A stretch of 64,000 nt of DNA from positions 14,286,041 to 14,350,040 of the forward strand of contig NC_083606.1 in assembly GCF_029168945.1 (NCBI RefSeq). Direction: 5' to 3'. Below the pieces are notes generated by a model. It had not been told where the DNA came from, did not search any database, and saw only the letters and a list, made by a program, of their open reading frames with translations. This DNA comes from Cannabis sativa. Taxonomy: Eukaryota > Streptophyta > Magnoliopsida > Rosales > Cannabaceae. Positions 11,566 to 23,059 of this stretch are shown one piece after another (positions within the stretch are counted from its first letter, which is position 1; every line of letters begins with the position of its first letter). A program made the translations under genes and the position numbers.

Positions 11566-12055
11566 TGTTAGAAAAATTAATAATATACTCAAGATCTATT
11601 TGTATATAACATAGAACACAATAATAAGATATAATAATTTGGTATGTGTACCTGATTGATCCATAGCAATTATCTCAGTTTGATCCACAGCAGTTACTCC
11701 AATTCGATAGTGCAATACTATCAACTAAGTCTTCCTCCCTAGATCTCTAAATCAGAAGCAGTTTATTTTATCTGATTATCAAAAGGTATACAATTGTGAT
11801 GAGACAATATGTATTTATAGAGTTAGGGAGGGGACTTAGCTACAAAACCCTAGTTGGGCTGGGCCTGCTCATCAAAGGCTTCAGTCAACTAGAAAAGCCC
11901 ACACTTCTGCTTCACCTAGACTTTACACACAGATGCTAAGTCCATTAACAATTGATCACCAACAACATGGGCTAATAAAACAAAGAACTATCTAATCAAC
12001 CCAAGTTTTAATAAAACCAATAAAATTTAATGTAAGCCCAAATAAAAGTCTAACA
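11566..12055 (-). repeat. 5' LTR of the copia element, 490 bp
   Basis: Same length and ends as 4703-5192. Followed directly by the TSD TAAAA at 12056-12060. Confidence 0.95.
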
Positions 12056-12890
12056 TAAAACACTTAGCTACCTATAATTGATACTTCAGTAAACTAATAT
12101 AATTACTGAAATGAGGTCTCAATAATTTATCTCTATTCAGCCAAGCTCGAAGGAAATCATCCTTTCACTTGTAAATACTTATAGAAGCTATAGATTCTAA
12201 ATCTATGATCAGCACTCCCACTCAATTGAACTACCATGTTCCCAAGATGTAAATATCTGTCAGAACCATAAGTTAGCTTTCACGAATAACTTGAAGAACA
12301 TAAATAATACAACTAAGTTGAACCTAAGTATATTGGGATTAAGATCCATAAACCTAAGATTAACCATTGATATTGACTTAGAAAGATATAAATGTAAGTT
12401 TATGATATGTTATCCAAAATCAATATTGGTCCCTTCCAATGTATACCCCATACATCCGATACTGGTAAACTTGGCCAATACCCTGAAAAGGACATAAAAC
12501 TTATCCAAGGCGTAAGTATACCTTATTGCTGATTATCATGTTAGTCTAAATCTAGTGAACTGATAAATCATGGGAATTAAACTTTTGAACATATAATCAT
12601 GATTATGTTCCACTGTGCTAATGACATTATAATCATGAACAAATATATACATATTTATATATATGTTCTGGACTTAATAGAATTTATACATCAAATGTAA
12701 TCATGAAATAAATTATGTGAACCATGCAACAATGTAATAAGGATTTGAATGAATTTATATATCAAATAAGTGATCACATGAACCGAATAGCACATTAAAC
12801 AAGTAATGAAGTAAATCTGTTTCTTTATTGATAAATGAATATTCAAGATTACATTAAAATGGGATTTTATTTAAGGCAAAATACCCAACA
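12056..12890 (-). repeat. Right part of the split LTR begun at 3571
   Basis: It continues the 3571-4702 LTR after the nested copia element (CTTAAAA then CACTTAGCTACC) and ends GGCAAAATACCCAACA, matching the family terminus. Total LTR length without the insertion is about 1.96 kb. Confidence 0.8.
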
Positions 12891-13281
12891 GTATGTCCCA
12901 CGCATCTTCCATTAAGGAGCAAGCGCTGGCAGACTTAATTGTTTAGTGCAATGAAACTGAAGCAACTGCTCATGAACCCGAAGTGAGTTCCCCTATCTGG
13001 AAAGTGTATGTGGATGGGGCCTTAAACGAGAATGGATTAGCAGTAGAGATAGTGATAGTGTTGCCTCAAGGCTTAAGGCTTCAAACTGCTTTACGGTTCA
13101 AATTTTCATCCTCTAATAATGAGGCAATAAATGAAGCCTTGTTCGCAGGGTTGAGACTACCAAAATTTGTTGGAGCCCAAAAAATAAAGGTCTTTAGTGA
13201 CTCCCAATCGGTCGTTAACAAGGTGCTTGGGAAATACCAAACTCACAGAGAAAGAGTGGATTTTTTTGTCGCTACTGTTTA
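12891..13281 (+). pseudogene. Ty3-gypsy (Tat-type) second RNase H fragment
   Basis: The plus-strand translation contains EQALADLIV, then WKVYVDGALNENG, LRLQTALRFKFSSSNNEA, and KVFSDSQSVVNKVLGKYQ. This is the archaeal-type RNase H found after RT in plant Tat elements. A stop interrupts the linker before WKVYVDGA. Only this domain remains, cut on the left by the LTR ending at 12890. The same domain, degraded, is present in the Tat element at 46560-46850. Confidence 0.8.
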
Positions 13282-13342
13282 GGGTTTAAGTACCGACTCA
13301 ATTATTAAACGGGTCTCGAGACGTATAGGGTGGATTTTTTTG

Positions 13343-13446
13343 AAACGATTATTAAATAGGTCGTGTTCGGGTCGAGCATGTGCCTGTCATACATGGGTCT
13401 CAACAGGACACGAACACGACCTGCGAGCAAAAATTGCCACCCCTAG
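13343..13446 (-). repeat. hAT-like non-autonomous element remnant
   Basis: The minus strand reads TAGGGGTGGCAATTTTTGC, then GTCGTGTTCGTGTCCTG and similar GC-rich blocks. This resembles the end of a widespread plant hAT-type MITE. The other terminus and a TSD are not seen. Confidence 0.4.
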
Positions 13447-14476
13447 GGCGTAGGTACGAGCGTCACTGAAATATGATAAGTACCAGGCGTAGGTACAGAC
13501 TCGTCTGATTAGATGATGTGATATATTGGTGCCAAGTTGTGGCACGGGCTCACCTAATTAGGTGGTGCAATGATATTATATATGATATTACATTATGACA
13601 AGGGCTTGCCTAATTAGGTAATATAAATATATGAGCATATCTATTTCTATGCATATGGCTGGTTATATTATCTATTGTGGAATGTTATGGTTATGATATT
13701 GTATTATGACACACGCTTGCCTGATTAGGCAATATAAATATATTAGCATATCTATTTCTATGCATATGGCTGGTTATATTATCTACTGTCGAATGTTATG
13801 GTTATGATATTGTATATGATATTGCATTATGACACGGGCTTGCCTGAATAGGCAATGCAAATATATGAGCATATCTACTTCTATGCATATGGCTGGTTAT
13901 ATTATCTATTGTTGAATGTTATGGTTTTCTATTACCACGTATCTATATACTAAAGTTTATTCATGGCAGATACAAGTAGTGATTTAGATTTCATCTTATG
14001 AACAATGCGTAATGGTTTGATTCTGGTTGTGTATAAATGATAATATTTGAATAATAAACTATATAATTATTATTATTGCTTTTCTTGCTGAGTCCTTGTT
14101 ATTCACGGGTGCTACGTGGTACAAGTAAGGGCAAGGAAAAATTAGAGCTACCATGAGGTGACTACCTTCTCCAGCAATGTACATATTGACCTCACCGGCC
14201 TGCGTATCGAGTTGCCAGGAGTTGTTTTGGGCTGATTGTATTTGCTATGTATTTTGATTTTGTATTTGAATGGTTGTCGTATATATTTCTTTAGTGAAAC
14301 TTTTTATAATAGGAATTCCCGGAATACACTTTTTATACCATTATAATGTTTGTTTTTAGTATTTTATTTTACTCAAGTTTTTAATATTATCACAGTTTTT
14401 AATAATTAATTATTCTATTAGTATTAAACTAGCTTATAAAATCATACGTGGCATGCCGATAAATTAAGGTGTTACA
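13447..14476 (+). repeat. Gypsy-type LTR, 3' portion
   Basis: It ends in ATTAAGGTGTTACA and contains CTTGCTGAGTCC and CACGGGTGCTACGTGGTACAAG. A similar block stands near the 3' end of the solo LTR at 48235-51184 (CTTGCTGGGCTTGG, CACGGGTGCTCTACTGTGCAGG). The 5' end is lost in the hAT-like remnant. Assignment to gypsy is by this resemblance. Confidence 0.6.
13530..13925 (+). repeat. Tandem repeat, three units of about 112-121 bp
   Basis: Each unit has GACA..GGCTTGCCT (near 13597, 13709, 13831), then AGCATATCTA and CTATGCATATGGCTGGTTAT. It lies inside the gypsy LTR fragment. The units differ by scattered substitutions and a short insertion. Confidence 0.8.
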
Positions 14477-15285
14477 TAAATTGTTGTATCTGTTGTATGA
14501 GATGATTCCCATAACCACCTCTTTTTTTGAATACATATTTAGTATGGATTGTGTGCAATCCTTGTTAGCTTGGTTAGGTATTCATACCATATTTGCACCA
14601 TTTCTTGTATGTATAATTGGATTACAAAAGCACGATTAATAGGTTTCAAAAGAATGTCTACTTGGATGTTCTTTCAGCCATTGTTTACTCTATTTGGCGT
14701 GTTGAGAACGTAGCTTGTCACTACAAGAATTTTCTATAGTACTGGCGGAGACCTCCGCCAGTATTAATTATCCAAACTGCCGGTAATAAGTAATACCAGC
14801 TGAATCCGCCGGTATTAATTGGTCGCTATTAATGACTATTAGCGACTAAAATGGACTTCTGCCGGTAATAATATTAATATCGGCGGATTAATAGTGGTGG
14901 GGTCCGCCGGTATTAATGTCTACACTTTTACACACAGACACATTAATACCGGCGGACCACAATTAGTATTCTGCCGCTATTAATATTTTTTTATATACCG
15001 ACGGTTTGACTCCGCCGGTATTGAAGCAAAATATTGTAGTGTGTTAAGAGAACCGAGTATGGATGGTGTACTATACAATTAGAAGATTTAAACAATATGT
15101 TTATAATAGAATTCCTTATACAAGTCTTAATAGAGTCATTGTAAATGATTTACTATGGTTCTATAGTTTGTTTGAGATGTAATTTGGTTGAGATGAGTTT
15201 TGTAGTGTAAGGTGGATGCTAATCTGTAATTATCTGTGATCCTTTTAAAGTGCAATACAATTTAATGATTCACCAAAAAAAATTA
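14477..15285 (+). mobile_element. LINE (non-LTR retrotransposon) 3' end fragment
   Basis: The plus-strand translation gives HLFFEYIFSMDCVQSLLAWL followed later by VYLDVLSAIVYSIWRVEN, the zinc-knuckle (zf-RVT) region after the RT of plant L1-type LINEs. The segment resumes after a nested MITE and ends in a short A-run (about 15277-15285). The upstream RT is absent. Confidence 0.65.
14719..15041. mobile_element. CACTA-type MITE, 323 bp, TSD TGT
   Basis: It starts CACTACAAGAATTTTC and ends AAAATATTGTAGTG, with 3-bp TSD TGT on both sides (14716-14718, 15042-15044). The interior holds repeated CCGCCGGTATTAAT blocks in both orientations. It is non-autonomous with no frame. It interrupts the LINE fragment. 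Confidence 0.9.
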
Positions 15286-15715
15286 TGGAGAAGGTACAAG
15301 TTAAAACTAAAGTTGGTAGTGAAACCCAACCTTCAAGAAATAAAAAATTGTTTTGATAAATTTGACTAAAGCATTGTGATAAATTTATTTCTCGTGAAAT
15401 ATATCTACTTATTAATTACATATTATTAAAAATAAAAATATTCAAATAAATTAATATTATAATAAAATAAATAACATTTTAATTTTTTATTATTTTTTTT
15501 GTTTTGAATCATTTTTATGTTTATTGGATATTTTTGTAGTTTAATAATATGTTAACAAACGATGTGAATCTTTAGTGTTTACAATGGTTTTTTATATGCG
15601 ATAAAATAAAGGATTTTTAAATTATTTTTATTAAATGTATATAAATTCATATAAAATAATAATAAAAATTACAAATTTTGTATAACCTAAATTTTGATAT
15701 ATTTGTGATTAATAA
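15286..15715. other. AT-rich sequence, nothing recognised
   Basis: No open frame, terminal repeat or family resemblance seen. Confidence 0.5.
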
Positions 15716-15724
15716 TAAATAATA

Positions 15725-16273
15725 AGAAAAATTGTGACAAAAGTCTATAAAAATTTATGTTTAATGCAGATAAGTCCCCAACCTCAAAAATTAGCGGTAA
15801 TATAGTCTCCAATATAACATTTTCTGTAAGTCTATTAGTTTCTCTTTCTAATTGAAATATCATGTGTCCACTTTTTATTGGTCCAAATACTAATTTTAAT
15901 TAAAAGTTTTAAAATAAAATAAAAAAACTAAAAAATATATTTTAAACTCATAAATTTCTTTTCTTTTTATTTTGTTCTTTTTTTTTTCTTGTTCATCTTC
16001 TTCATGAACCCAGCCATGAGAGCTCCACCGGAGCACCACCACGAGAGCTCCACTGGAGCACCACCACGTGCTCCATTTTGGCCAGTGGTGACCGGAGCTG
16101 GCACTATCATGCATATCCGAGAAGGAGACAGGGAGAAAGACAGAAAGCCAAGGGGCTCAAGGGTGGAAGGTCAGGGTTCGGGTTTCAATTTTTTGGGGTT
16201 TGTTTTGAGCTTGGAGGGCCGAGAATGGTCGACATCGAGCCTGACCGTGGCTGCTTGACGAGAAAACAAAAAT

Positions 16274-16369
<96 letters not shown>

Positions 16370-16959
16370 TCGAGAGATCTAGGACAAGAGGGAGAATCAG
16401 GCTTTGGCATCCGGTTGGACAACTGCTGTCGGAGATGTTAAGTCAGCGCCGCACACGACAAGGTAGAGAGAGAGTGCGACAAATAGTGTTTCAGCTGGTA
16501 AAGTTAGGGCTTTTTAATTTTAATTTTTTATTTTAACTTTTTTTAAAAAAAAAAATTAAAATTGGTTGGTTTTTGGTTGCCAATTGACAACATCGGGGCT
16601 GGGGTAGGGGTGGCTAGGGTTGGCTGGCAGTCGAGATATGGTTGGGGTCGGCTTGGTACACTGGGAAATTGGAGGAGGTTTAGAAGAAGAAGAAGCAAAA
16701 AAGAAAAAAAAAATATTTATGATTTTAAAATATATTTTTCAGTTTTTTATTTTATTTTAAATTATTAATTAAAATTATTATTTGGACCAATAAAAAATTG
16801 ACATGTGGTTTTTTATTTGTGTTTAACGGATTAGTTAGAAAGAGGAACTAACAGACTTATAGAAAACGTGACCTTGAAGACTATTACCGCCAATTTTTAA
16901 AGTTGGAGACAAATCTGTATCAACCATAAGTTTTTGGAGATTTTTTCTCCAGATATCCC
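15725..16959. mobile_element. Mutator-like non-autonomous element, 1235 bp, 9-bp TSD
   Basis: Long inverted ends of about 230-240 bp (about 15725-15965 against 16690-16959) share blocks such as CTTTTTATTGGTCCAAATA-like and AAATTAGCGGTAATA-like sequences. The perfect 9-bp direct repeat TAAATAATA flanks it (15716-15724, 16960-16968), the TSD length typical of Mutator-like elements. The interior (15966-16690) is much more GC-rich than the ends and has an (AG)44 tract. No transposase. The interior could be captured host sequence (Pack-MULE style), but I recognise no gene in it. Confidence 0.85.
16277..16364. repeat. (AG)44 microsatellite
   Basis: 88 bp of uninterrupted AG dinucleotides inside the Mutator-like element, ending at AGAGCGAGCT. 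Confidence 0.97.
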
Positions 16960-17140
16960 TAAATAATATTATAACATTGTTATCATTAATCACAATCTTA
17001 ATAATTCACAATATTTTAAAATTTATAATTTACTAAACACTTACCGCAAGTTTTTTCTACAGCTCATTTGCAGCAATTTTTCCTTCCAGCACAACTATAG
17101 TTAATTTTTTCCACAACATAATTGTGCCAAACTCGATCTA

Positions 17141-17445
17141 CACTAAAAAAAATTATTTTTAAAAGTGAAAAAATTGTGACCAATTATAAATTATTATTCT
17201 TATGTTGTTACTAAAAAGTCCTTGGCTAAAAGTATAAGTCACAAAAATTATAATTTATTGTAAATAAATGTATTTTTAGTCACAATACTTGTTGTGACTA
17301 AAACTAAACTAGTGACAATTTGTAACTAAATATTATGTTTTAGACACAAAGTAATATTTTGTTGTAACTAAAAGTCACATTTACTTACAAAAAAGTTATA
17401 TTATAACTACAAAATTATTACTAAAAGTAACAGTTTTTTGTAGTG
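17141..17445. mobile_element. CACTA-type MITE, 305 bp, TSD CTA
   Basis: Ends CACTAAAAAAAATT and CAGTTTTTTGTAGTG; 3-bp TSD CTA at 17138-17140 and 17446-17448. The interior has AGTCACAA / TTGTGACTAA inverted blocks. No coding frame. Confidence 0.85.
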
Positions 17446-18424
17446 CTATTTCTAATTTTTTTTTCTCATTTCTCCCCATCACTTCTTCTACCTATAGAGT
17501 GGCTACCCGTAGAAAAAGTGATGGAGAGAGGGAGCAGGACGGAGGGTGCCAATTTATTTTTAAATTTGTATAAAATATATGTGAAAAATTATTACAAAAA
17601 ACTAGAAGTTAATAAGTTTTTTATTATTATTTTTGTATGTGTTAGTCCCTATTAAATTTTGGTCTTTCTCCGGCATTGTGTGTAGAGGGTCATACCTTTG
17701 TCGTGATGTGAAATATAAATATTATAAGCAACCTTATGTCATGGCAAAATACATATTATATATAGTACAATTAATTTTTTTTTTGAACATATAGTACAAT
17801 TAATTTAATTTATACTATATGTAGTCATATGATATAATAAAATGATAACATATAATATGATTATGATCACATGTTGATGGTGATGATGGGCTTTTGTTAT
17901 CAATTAGAGTTGTGAGTTGAGATGATGGCAGAATCAACATCACTGGGACAGCGGTGGTGCTGGCCATATTAGCAATACAATTAAGACTATGTTCATATTT
18001 TAATGAATTATATATTTAAAAATTTATATGAAAAATATAAAAATTTAAAAATATTACCCAAGTACTCTTACAAGATTACTCTTACATTTTTATTTTTGTT
18101 TTTTTTTTTCCTATTTTAACTAATACCTCTTATACATACATATTGTCATTATACCACTTTCACACACTATTTATTTTTTCTCCTAATCTATTATCTTTTT
18201 TCTTTTTATTTTTTCAGCTTCATTTCATTTTTCTTTGTAGTTTTCTGTTTGAAAACTTCTCACATGATCAAAACTAATTTTATTTATCTTTCTCAACTAC
18301 CTTCCTCCATCATCTGACCATGTTTTTTTTTTAAAAAAGAAAAGAAAATTATTTTTCTCTTCTATAAATAACTATTACTTGGTCTTCATCTTTCCTATCA
18401 CTGTTGCTAAAAAAACCTTCAAAA
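17446..18424. other. AT-rich sequence, nothing recognised
   Basis: It contains a short direct repeat of ATATAGTACAATTAATT (about 17762 and 17792). No gene or element termini found. Confidence 0.5.
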
Positions 18425-18652
18425 ATGAGTGTTAAATCTCTTGCTAACATATCCAAAGGAAAATGGCCTATTGTTGAAGATGATAATTCAGACTTTGCTA
18501 TACCTATCCAAAAAAGTGATCAACGACCTGTTAAGAAGAAATCGAAGGTTAATGTTGCTGAAAATATTTCTCTCATTGAAGTTAAAAAAGGGAAGAACCA
18601 AACTGATGAGAGTCTGAGATTTCTTTTTAGTTTCTTTATAGTTTTATCCTAA
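18425..18652 (+). CDS. Short hypothetical frame, possible first exon of a transposon-borne gene
   Basis: The frame from ATG at 18425 encodes about 75 residues. It begins MSVKSLANISKGKWPIVEDD and continues lysine-rich (RPVKKKSKVN, EVKKGKNQ) before a hydrophobic end. Codon composition is more protein-like than its AT-rich surroundings and the ATG context (CAAAAATGAG) is plausible for plants. The charged part stops at about 18610, and GATGAGAGTCTGAG nearby could be an exon end. I do not recognise the protein. Low-complexity lysine-rich N-termini occur in Ulp1/MULE-type genes, but that is only a guess. Confidence 0.3.
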   Translation: MSVKSLANISKGKWPIVEDDNSDFAIPIQKSDQRPVKKKSKVNVAENISLIEVKKGKNQTDESLRFLFSFFIVLS

Positions 18653-19984
18653 CATTGCCCTAACTTTTCTTATTTCTTACCACACTCGAGTTTTCTCTGT
18701 ACGAATCGTGTATTGCCAATCTCTAGCCCTATTTTTTAAAATAATAATAAGATTGCAGTAGCACAACTATTATTCAACTAATATACAACTTAAATACAAC
18801 TAGAAATAGAAAATTTGAATACGTATCGCCATGAAAAAATTTGTCAGTATTTTTTTTGTCACTAATCAACAATCAATTGTACCTTAATAATATTATGTGG
18901 AGAAACAACTATTAGAATTTTGTAAACTAACTTTATAACAACCAAATGAATATATTAATAGCACTAATCATGTTGTTATCTTTTTTTTTTAAAGAACTTT
19001 GTGTTGGATTACAAATATGAAACACCTACAGATATCATAAAAATCATTGTGTCGTTGACAGTTTGTAATTATTCATATGTCTAGTTTAAGAGCGTTAGTA
19101 AAATGTTATTGCAACTGCAATGCAACTACGTTGAAACTTAAAAACTAGAATAATATTTCTATGTATGTGGCTCTAGATGAATTCAAATTTTCTTTGTTAT
19201 TCGTGATTTTATGTGAATAAATCAACAATTGAAAATATGGAAAATAATGTTATTGCATCCTAGGAGAAACATTAGCTAATATATTGATACATTTTTCTTC
19301 GGTTTAAATCCGATTTGGATTGATCAAGAACTCTAGATCTATCTCAGACATCTTTATATTTTATGAATTTAAAAATTGATATTAGGAGGTTTAGTTTTCT
19401 GCGATTTCAATTGTAATTCAGGGCTGAATTTTAGTTTCGAACTAGTTTTTCTGCCTTATTTTGCATAAATCCGAAATTTTATGTGTTTGGATTTCTTCCG
19501 GTCTTCTTCTCAGGTGAAGTTGCTTGTTTTTTTTTTCGGTTGGCCTGCTAATTTAGTTGCCAGAAGTTCTCATTGTTTAAGAAGGTGGTTAGTGAGGCTG
19601 AATGGTTAGAGCAAGAGGTAGTTTTGTAAATTTTTGTTGCTGGGCTATATAAATATTTATAGGGCCTGCCCAATGTATTTTTGTAATATTTTTTTACCAT
19701 TTTAGTATATACACGAAAAAAGCTCTTTTTTACTTTTTTTTTATTGAATTTATTTTGTACAAGTTTTTTTACTTGTTATTTGTTTCAAAGAAAAAAAAGG
19801 AATACTATTTTTAGGTTAAAAGAAAAAATAAATTAAAATTCAAAAAATGTAAAAAAAAAATATAAATCCATAAAAATATGTAAACTTTTTGTCATTTTTT
19901 TGAATTTATGAAATAATTTCTTTTTTCTTTTTCCTTTCAAATATTAATCTTGTAGAATTTTATTTTTGAATTTTTATTTTTTCT
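18653..19984. other. AT-rich sequence, nothing recognised
   Basis: No frame longer than chance, no termini and no tandem structure seen. Several long T- and A-runs. Confidence 0.5.
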
Positions 19985-20931
19985 TAAAAAGTTGTAACTT
20001 CATTAAAATGCAGCAATAAATACAAATTACATCATAAAGAAATTTGGAATAAACTATTTCAAATGATCTCTTCATCTAGTCCTAAACCTCTCCTAGAAAG
20101 ATTGTGAGCCATAAAATTCAAGCCCATGAGTCAATGGCGAACCTAGGATTCAAATTGTGGGGGGGCGATACTTTTTTTTGTAAGTGAAAGGGCGTCTTTT
20201 TTTTTTTTCTACATTGTATAAAATGTTAAAAATTAATGCAAATTTATATTTTATTATTAAATGTAGTGTAAAGTAAAAAATAAAGTAAGAATAAAAATAT
20301 TGGGTTCAATAATTAAGAACTCGTGACCTCTATTATGTGCATGATATAGATTTACCTTTATACCATAACTTGTTTTATGTTCATAGATATCACTTTAATT
20401 TAATTAAAAAATAATATGTTGTAACTTGCTAAAATACATATATATATATTTCTTAATTTTTTTAGGGGGCGATTGTCCACCTCGCCTATATGTGGGTTCG
20501 CCTCTGCCCTGAGTACATAATTAAGAGAAGCATTAGAAATTTTAGACAAATAGAACACAACATCTTGTACAACATCTGATAAAGATGATTTATTTTTCCA
20601 TTTATGCCTAAATTTATTCACAAGAATTTGAGAGTCAGATTGAACAAACACAATTAGAAAATCTACTAGATCACACCAAAGAAGAGCTTGTCGTAAAGCC
20701 ACAACTTCTACAAGAACAGGGGTCATCTTACTATCAACTGGAGAAGATAAACCACAAATTACCTGCCATTTACAATTCTTAACCACTGCCCCAATCCCAA
20801 CCTTATTTCTCTGATAGCTAGTTTAATATTCAGTTTAAACAATCACGGTGGTGGTAGAATTTCCAATTGATTTCGAGTCTTGGCACTGTTACAATATAAC
20901 TTTACTTCTCTGTTCACGAAAACACTATTGT
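19985..20931 (-). pseudogene. LINE RNase H (RVT_3-type) and 3' end, split
   Basis: On the minus strand: GIGAVVKNCKWQVICGLSSP, ALRQALLWC and VQSDSQILVNKF, the RNase H fold with its DSQ block. After removing the MITE at 20132-20506 the frame resumes with NFMAHNLSRRGLGLDEE, the usual end of this domain. A T-rich run near 19985 (A-rich on the minus strand) fits the LINE tail. The upstream zf-RVT part lies at 32226-32580, so the 11.3 kb between are insertions. The N-terminal side of the domain (about 20854-20931) is the piece duplicated at 28966-29043. Confidence 0.75.
20132..20506. mobile_element. hAT-type MITE, 375 bp, 8-bp TSD
   Basis: Ends CAATGGCGAACC and GGTTCGCCTCTG form an imperfect 12-bp terminal inverted repeat. 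Flanks CCATGAGT (20124-20131) and CCCTGAGT (20507-20514) match in 7 of 8 positions, an hAT-length TSD. Inserted in the LINE RNase H frame. Confidence 0.8.
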
Positions 20932-21162
20932 TGTAACGCCTTAAATAATTAGGCACGCTACCCAAGATACTTATGAAACCCTAATCCCTTAAACAGGATT
21001 ACTAATCAGATTACAGCGGAATTTAAACTTTACGATAAACAGAATGAAAATAAAACTTGTAATAATTTAAACTTTACAACAGTTGGGATCCCAAAAATAT
21101 TTACAAACTTTATTACAAGTCTTTTTCAGTTAGCCGACCTAAGCCCTAAACCCTATACCAAG
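20932..21162 (-). repeat. Gypsy solo LTR, first part (interrupted)
   Basis: It starts TGTAACGCCTTAAATAATTA and matches, in reverse orientation, the 3' end of the solo LTR at 48235-51184. It breaks off at the copia-derived LTR at 21163. The far end of the same LTR is at 30603-32225. The flanks ATTGT (20927-20931) and ATTGC (32226-32230) look like a mutated 5-bp TSD. Confidence 0.8.
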
Positions 21163-23052
21163 AATTATTTTACCAGGATCTAGATTTACTAACAAGTATG
21201 TTGGATTAACAACCTAATATGAATTCTAAAATAATGAAAATAAACACATATAAAGTTAGAAAACCTTACAGTGGGTGCAGCGGAATAATATGACTCCTTC
21301 CGTTCAGATCTCTAGCCCTTGATTCCTTTCTGTAGCAGAGCATCACCAAGATCTGAACCTGGATCTTCTTTTCTTCTTCTTTGATGCAAAATTTCCATAG
21401 TCTTACATACTATGATTGAGATACCACTTGATGTGTGTGGGCACTACTCATCTCACAAGGATTTCGAAATTTCTCTCTCTTTTTCTCTCTTAATTTCGTG
21501 GCTTATCATCCATGCAAGAGAAGAGAACAAGGTTGCTTTATATAGGGAAAAGGGAGAGCACAACTTTCCAAATAAACAGTTTCCTTAATTACTGTGTAAT
21601 CAATTAACTGCCTTATTTAGTGTGATCCACCACTTTCATATTTTTCCTAGGCTTTGATTAGTAATTACATGGCAATTAAAATTGAAAATAATAATTGGGA
21701 AACAAGCAAACCATGTGGCCGGCCATAGGATGATATGGGCCTCACTTGGATTTTGCAGTTTCCTCAATTTTATTTCTATTTCTTTCCAATTCTAATCATT
21801 TAAATGCCAAAACTAATTATTTAATAACTAAAATAGATTATTAAATAATATTGTCATTTAAAATAATTATTAATTAGACATACAAAGTCTCTTAATTAAT
21901 AATTAAACCTAGAAACCCTTTTCTTTACGATTTCATCCTTAAACTGTGAGAATTCATAAAGTAGACATAGTCTAACTTTTAGAATTATAATTGATTAATT
22001 AAAATCAATTAACTGAGTCTTACAACCAGTATGGTCTCAACTAGTATGGGGACCATGGGTCTATATAACCGAGCTTCCTATAAGTTGAACCGAATTTACC
22101 AAGTAAATTTCCTAACTTATTAATTCCTCATTGAATCCACACTTAGAACTTGGAATTGCACTCTCAGTCATATAGAACGCTCTATATGTTCCATGATATA
22201 GACACGTCATTAGTTATCTATTGTTATAACCCTAATGTGATCAATGATCCTCTATATAGATGATCTACATTGAAAAGGCACTACTGTTACCGCTACACCT
22301 TCAATGTATTTTATCCTTAAAACACTTAACCCTGTATAAATGATATTTCACCTAAGTGAAATGAGATCTCCACCATTTATCTTCGTTTGGTTAAGCTCGA
22401 AGGAAATCATCCTTTACTTCTATTTGCCAAATAGAAGCTATAGATTCCATATTTATGTTAGCGCTCCCACTCAATTACACTACCGTGTTCCCAAAATGTA
22501 TGTATTGCCCTGACCATAAATTAGGCTTAACTAACAAATCAAAGAACACGAATAACACTCTTGAGATTGAGCCTAACCATATCAGGATTTCGATCATGTG
22601 ATCTAGGATCAACAGGTGATATTGAATTGAATAGATATTACGGTAAATTTTAATATATCTAATCAAAATTCAATATCGGTCCCTTCCGATGTATACTCCA
22701 TACATCCGATACTGGTAAACTTTGCCAATGTCCTGGAAATGACATAACACTTTTCCAAGGTGTAAGAATACCTATCGCTGATTATACCATGTCAGTCTAA
22801 ATCCAGTGTTCTGACAAATCAGGGAATAAACTTTTGAACATTTAATAAAGATTATATTCCACTGTGCTGACAACACTATAATCTTTAACCAACTCATATG
22901 TTCTGGACTTAAAAAAAAATTCATACATTATATACATATAATCATGAAATAAATCATGTGAACCATGCAACATAAAATGTTATTTCTGATCTTTATTAAT
23001 AAGTAAATCTGATTATATGAAATGAGTTTTATTTAGGGCATAAAACCCAACA
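21163..23052 (-). repeat. 3' LTR of the minus-strand copia-derived element
   Basis: Same family as 659-2492. It ends GGGCATAAAACCCAACA in plus order. The outer terminus lacks its first bases (TGTTGG replaced by flank), showing an old deletion shared with the second copy at 29275. Confidence 0.85.
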
Positions 23053-23059
23053 AACTCCC

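Larger units (their letters stand above)
4703..12055 (-). mobile_element. Complete Ty1-copia LTR retrotransposon, 7353 bp
   Basis: Two 490-bp LTRs (4703-5192 and 11566-12055) are flanked by the perfect 5-bp TSD TAAAA (4698-4702, 12056-12060). On the minus strand the order is 5' LTR, PBS (TGGTATCAGATTG at 11563-11551), long leader, Gag, zinc knuckle, protease, integrase, reverse transcriptase, RNase H, PPT (CAAGTGGGAGAA at 5204-5193) and 3' LTR. The integrase-before-RT order makes it copia. I counted about ten differences between the two LTRs by eye, so insertion was fairly recent. It sits inside an older LTR (3571-12890). Confidence 0.95.

Noticed and set aside
13530..13925. CRISPR-like spaced repeats
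   Set aside because: Adjacent about 115-bp units of an LTR tandem repeat in plant DNA; no spacers and no cas genes.
16078..16536. Open frames through the AG tract (Arg-Glu or Ser-Leu repeats)
   Set aside because: A pure dinucleotide repeat is open in several frames; no recognisable protein outside it.
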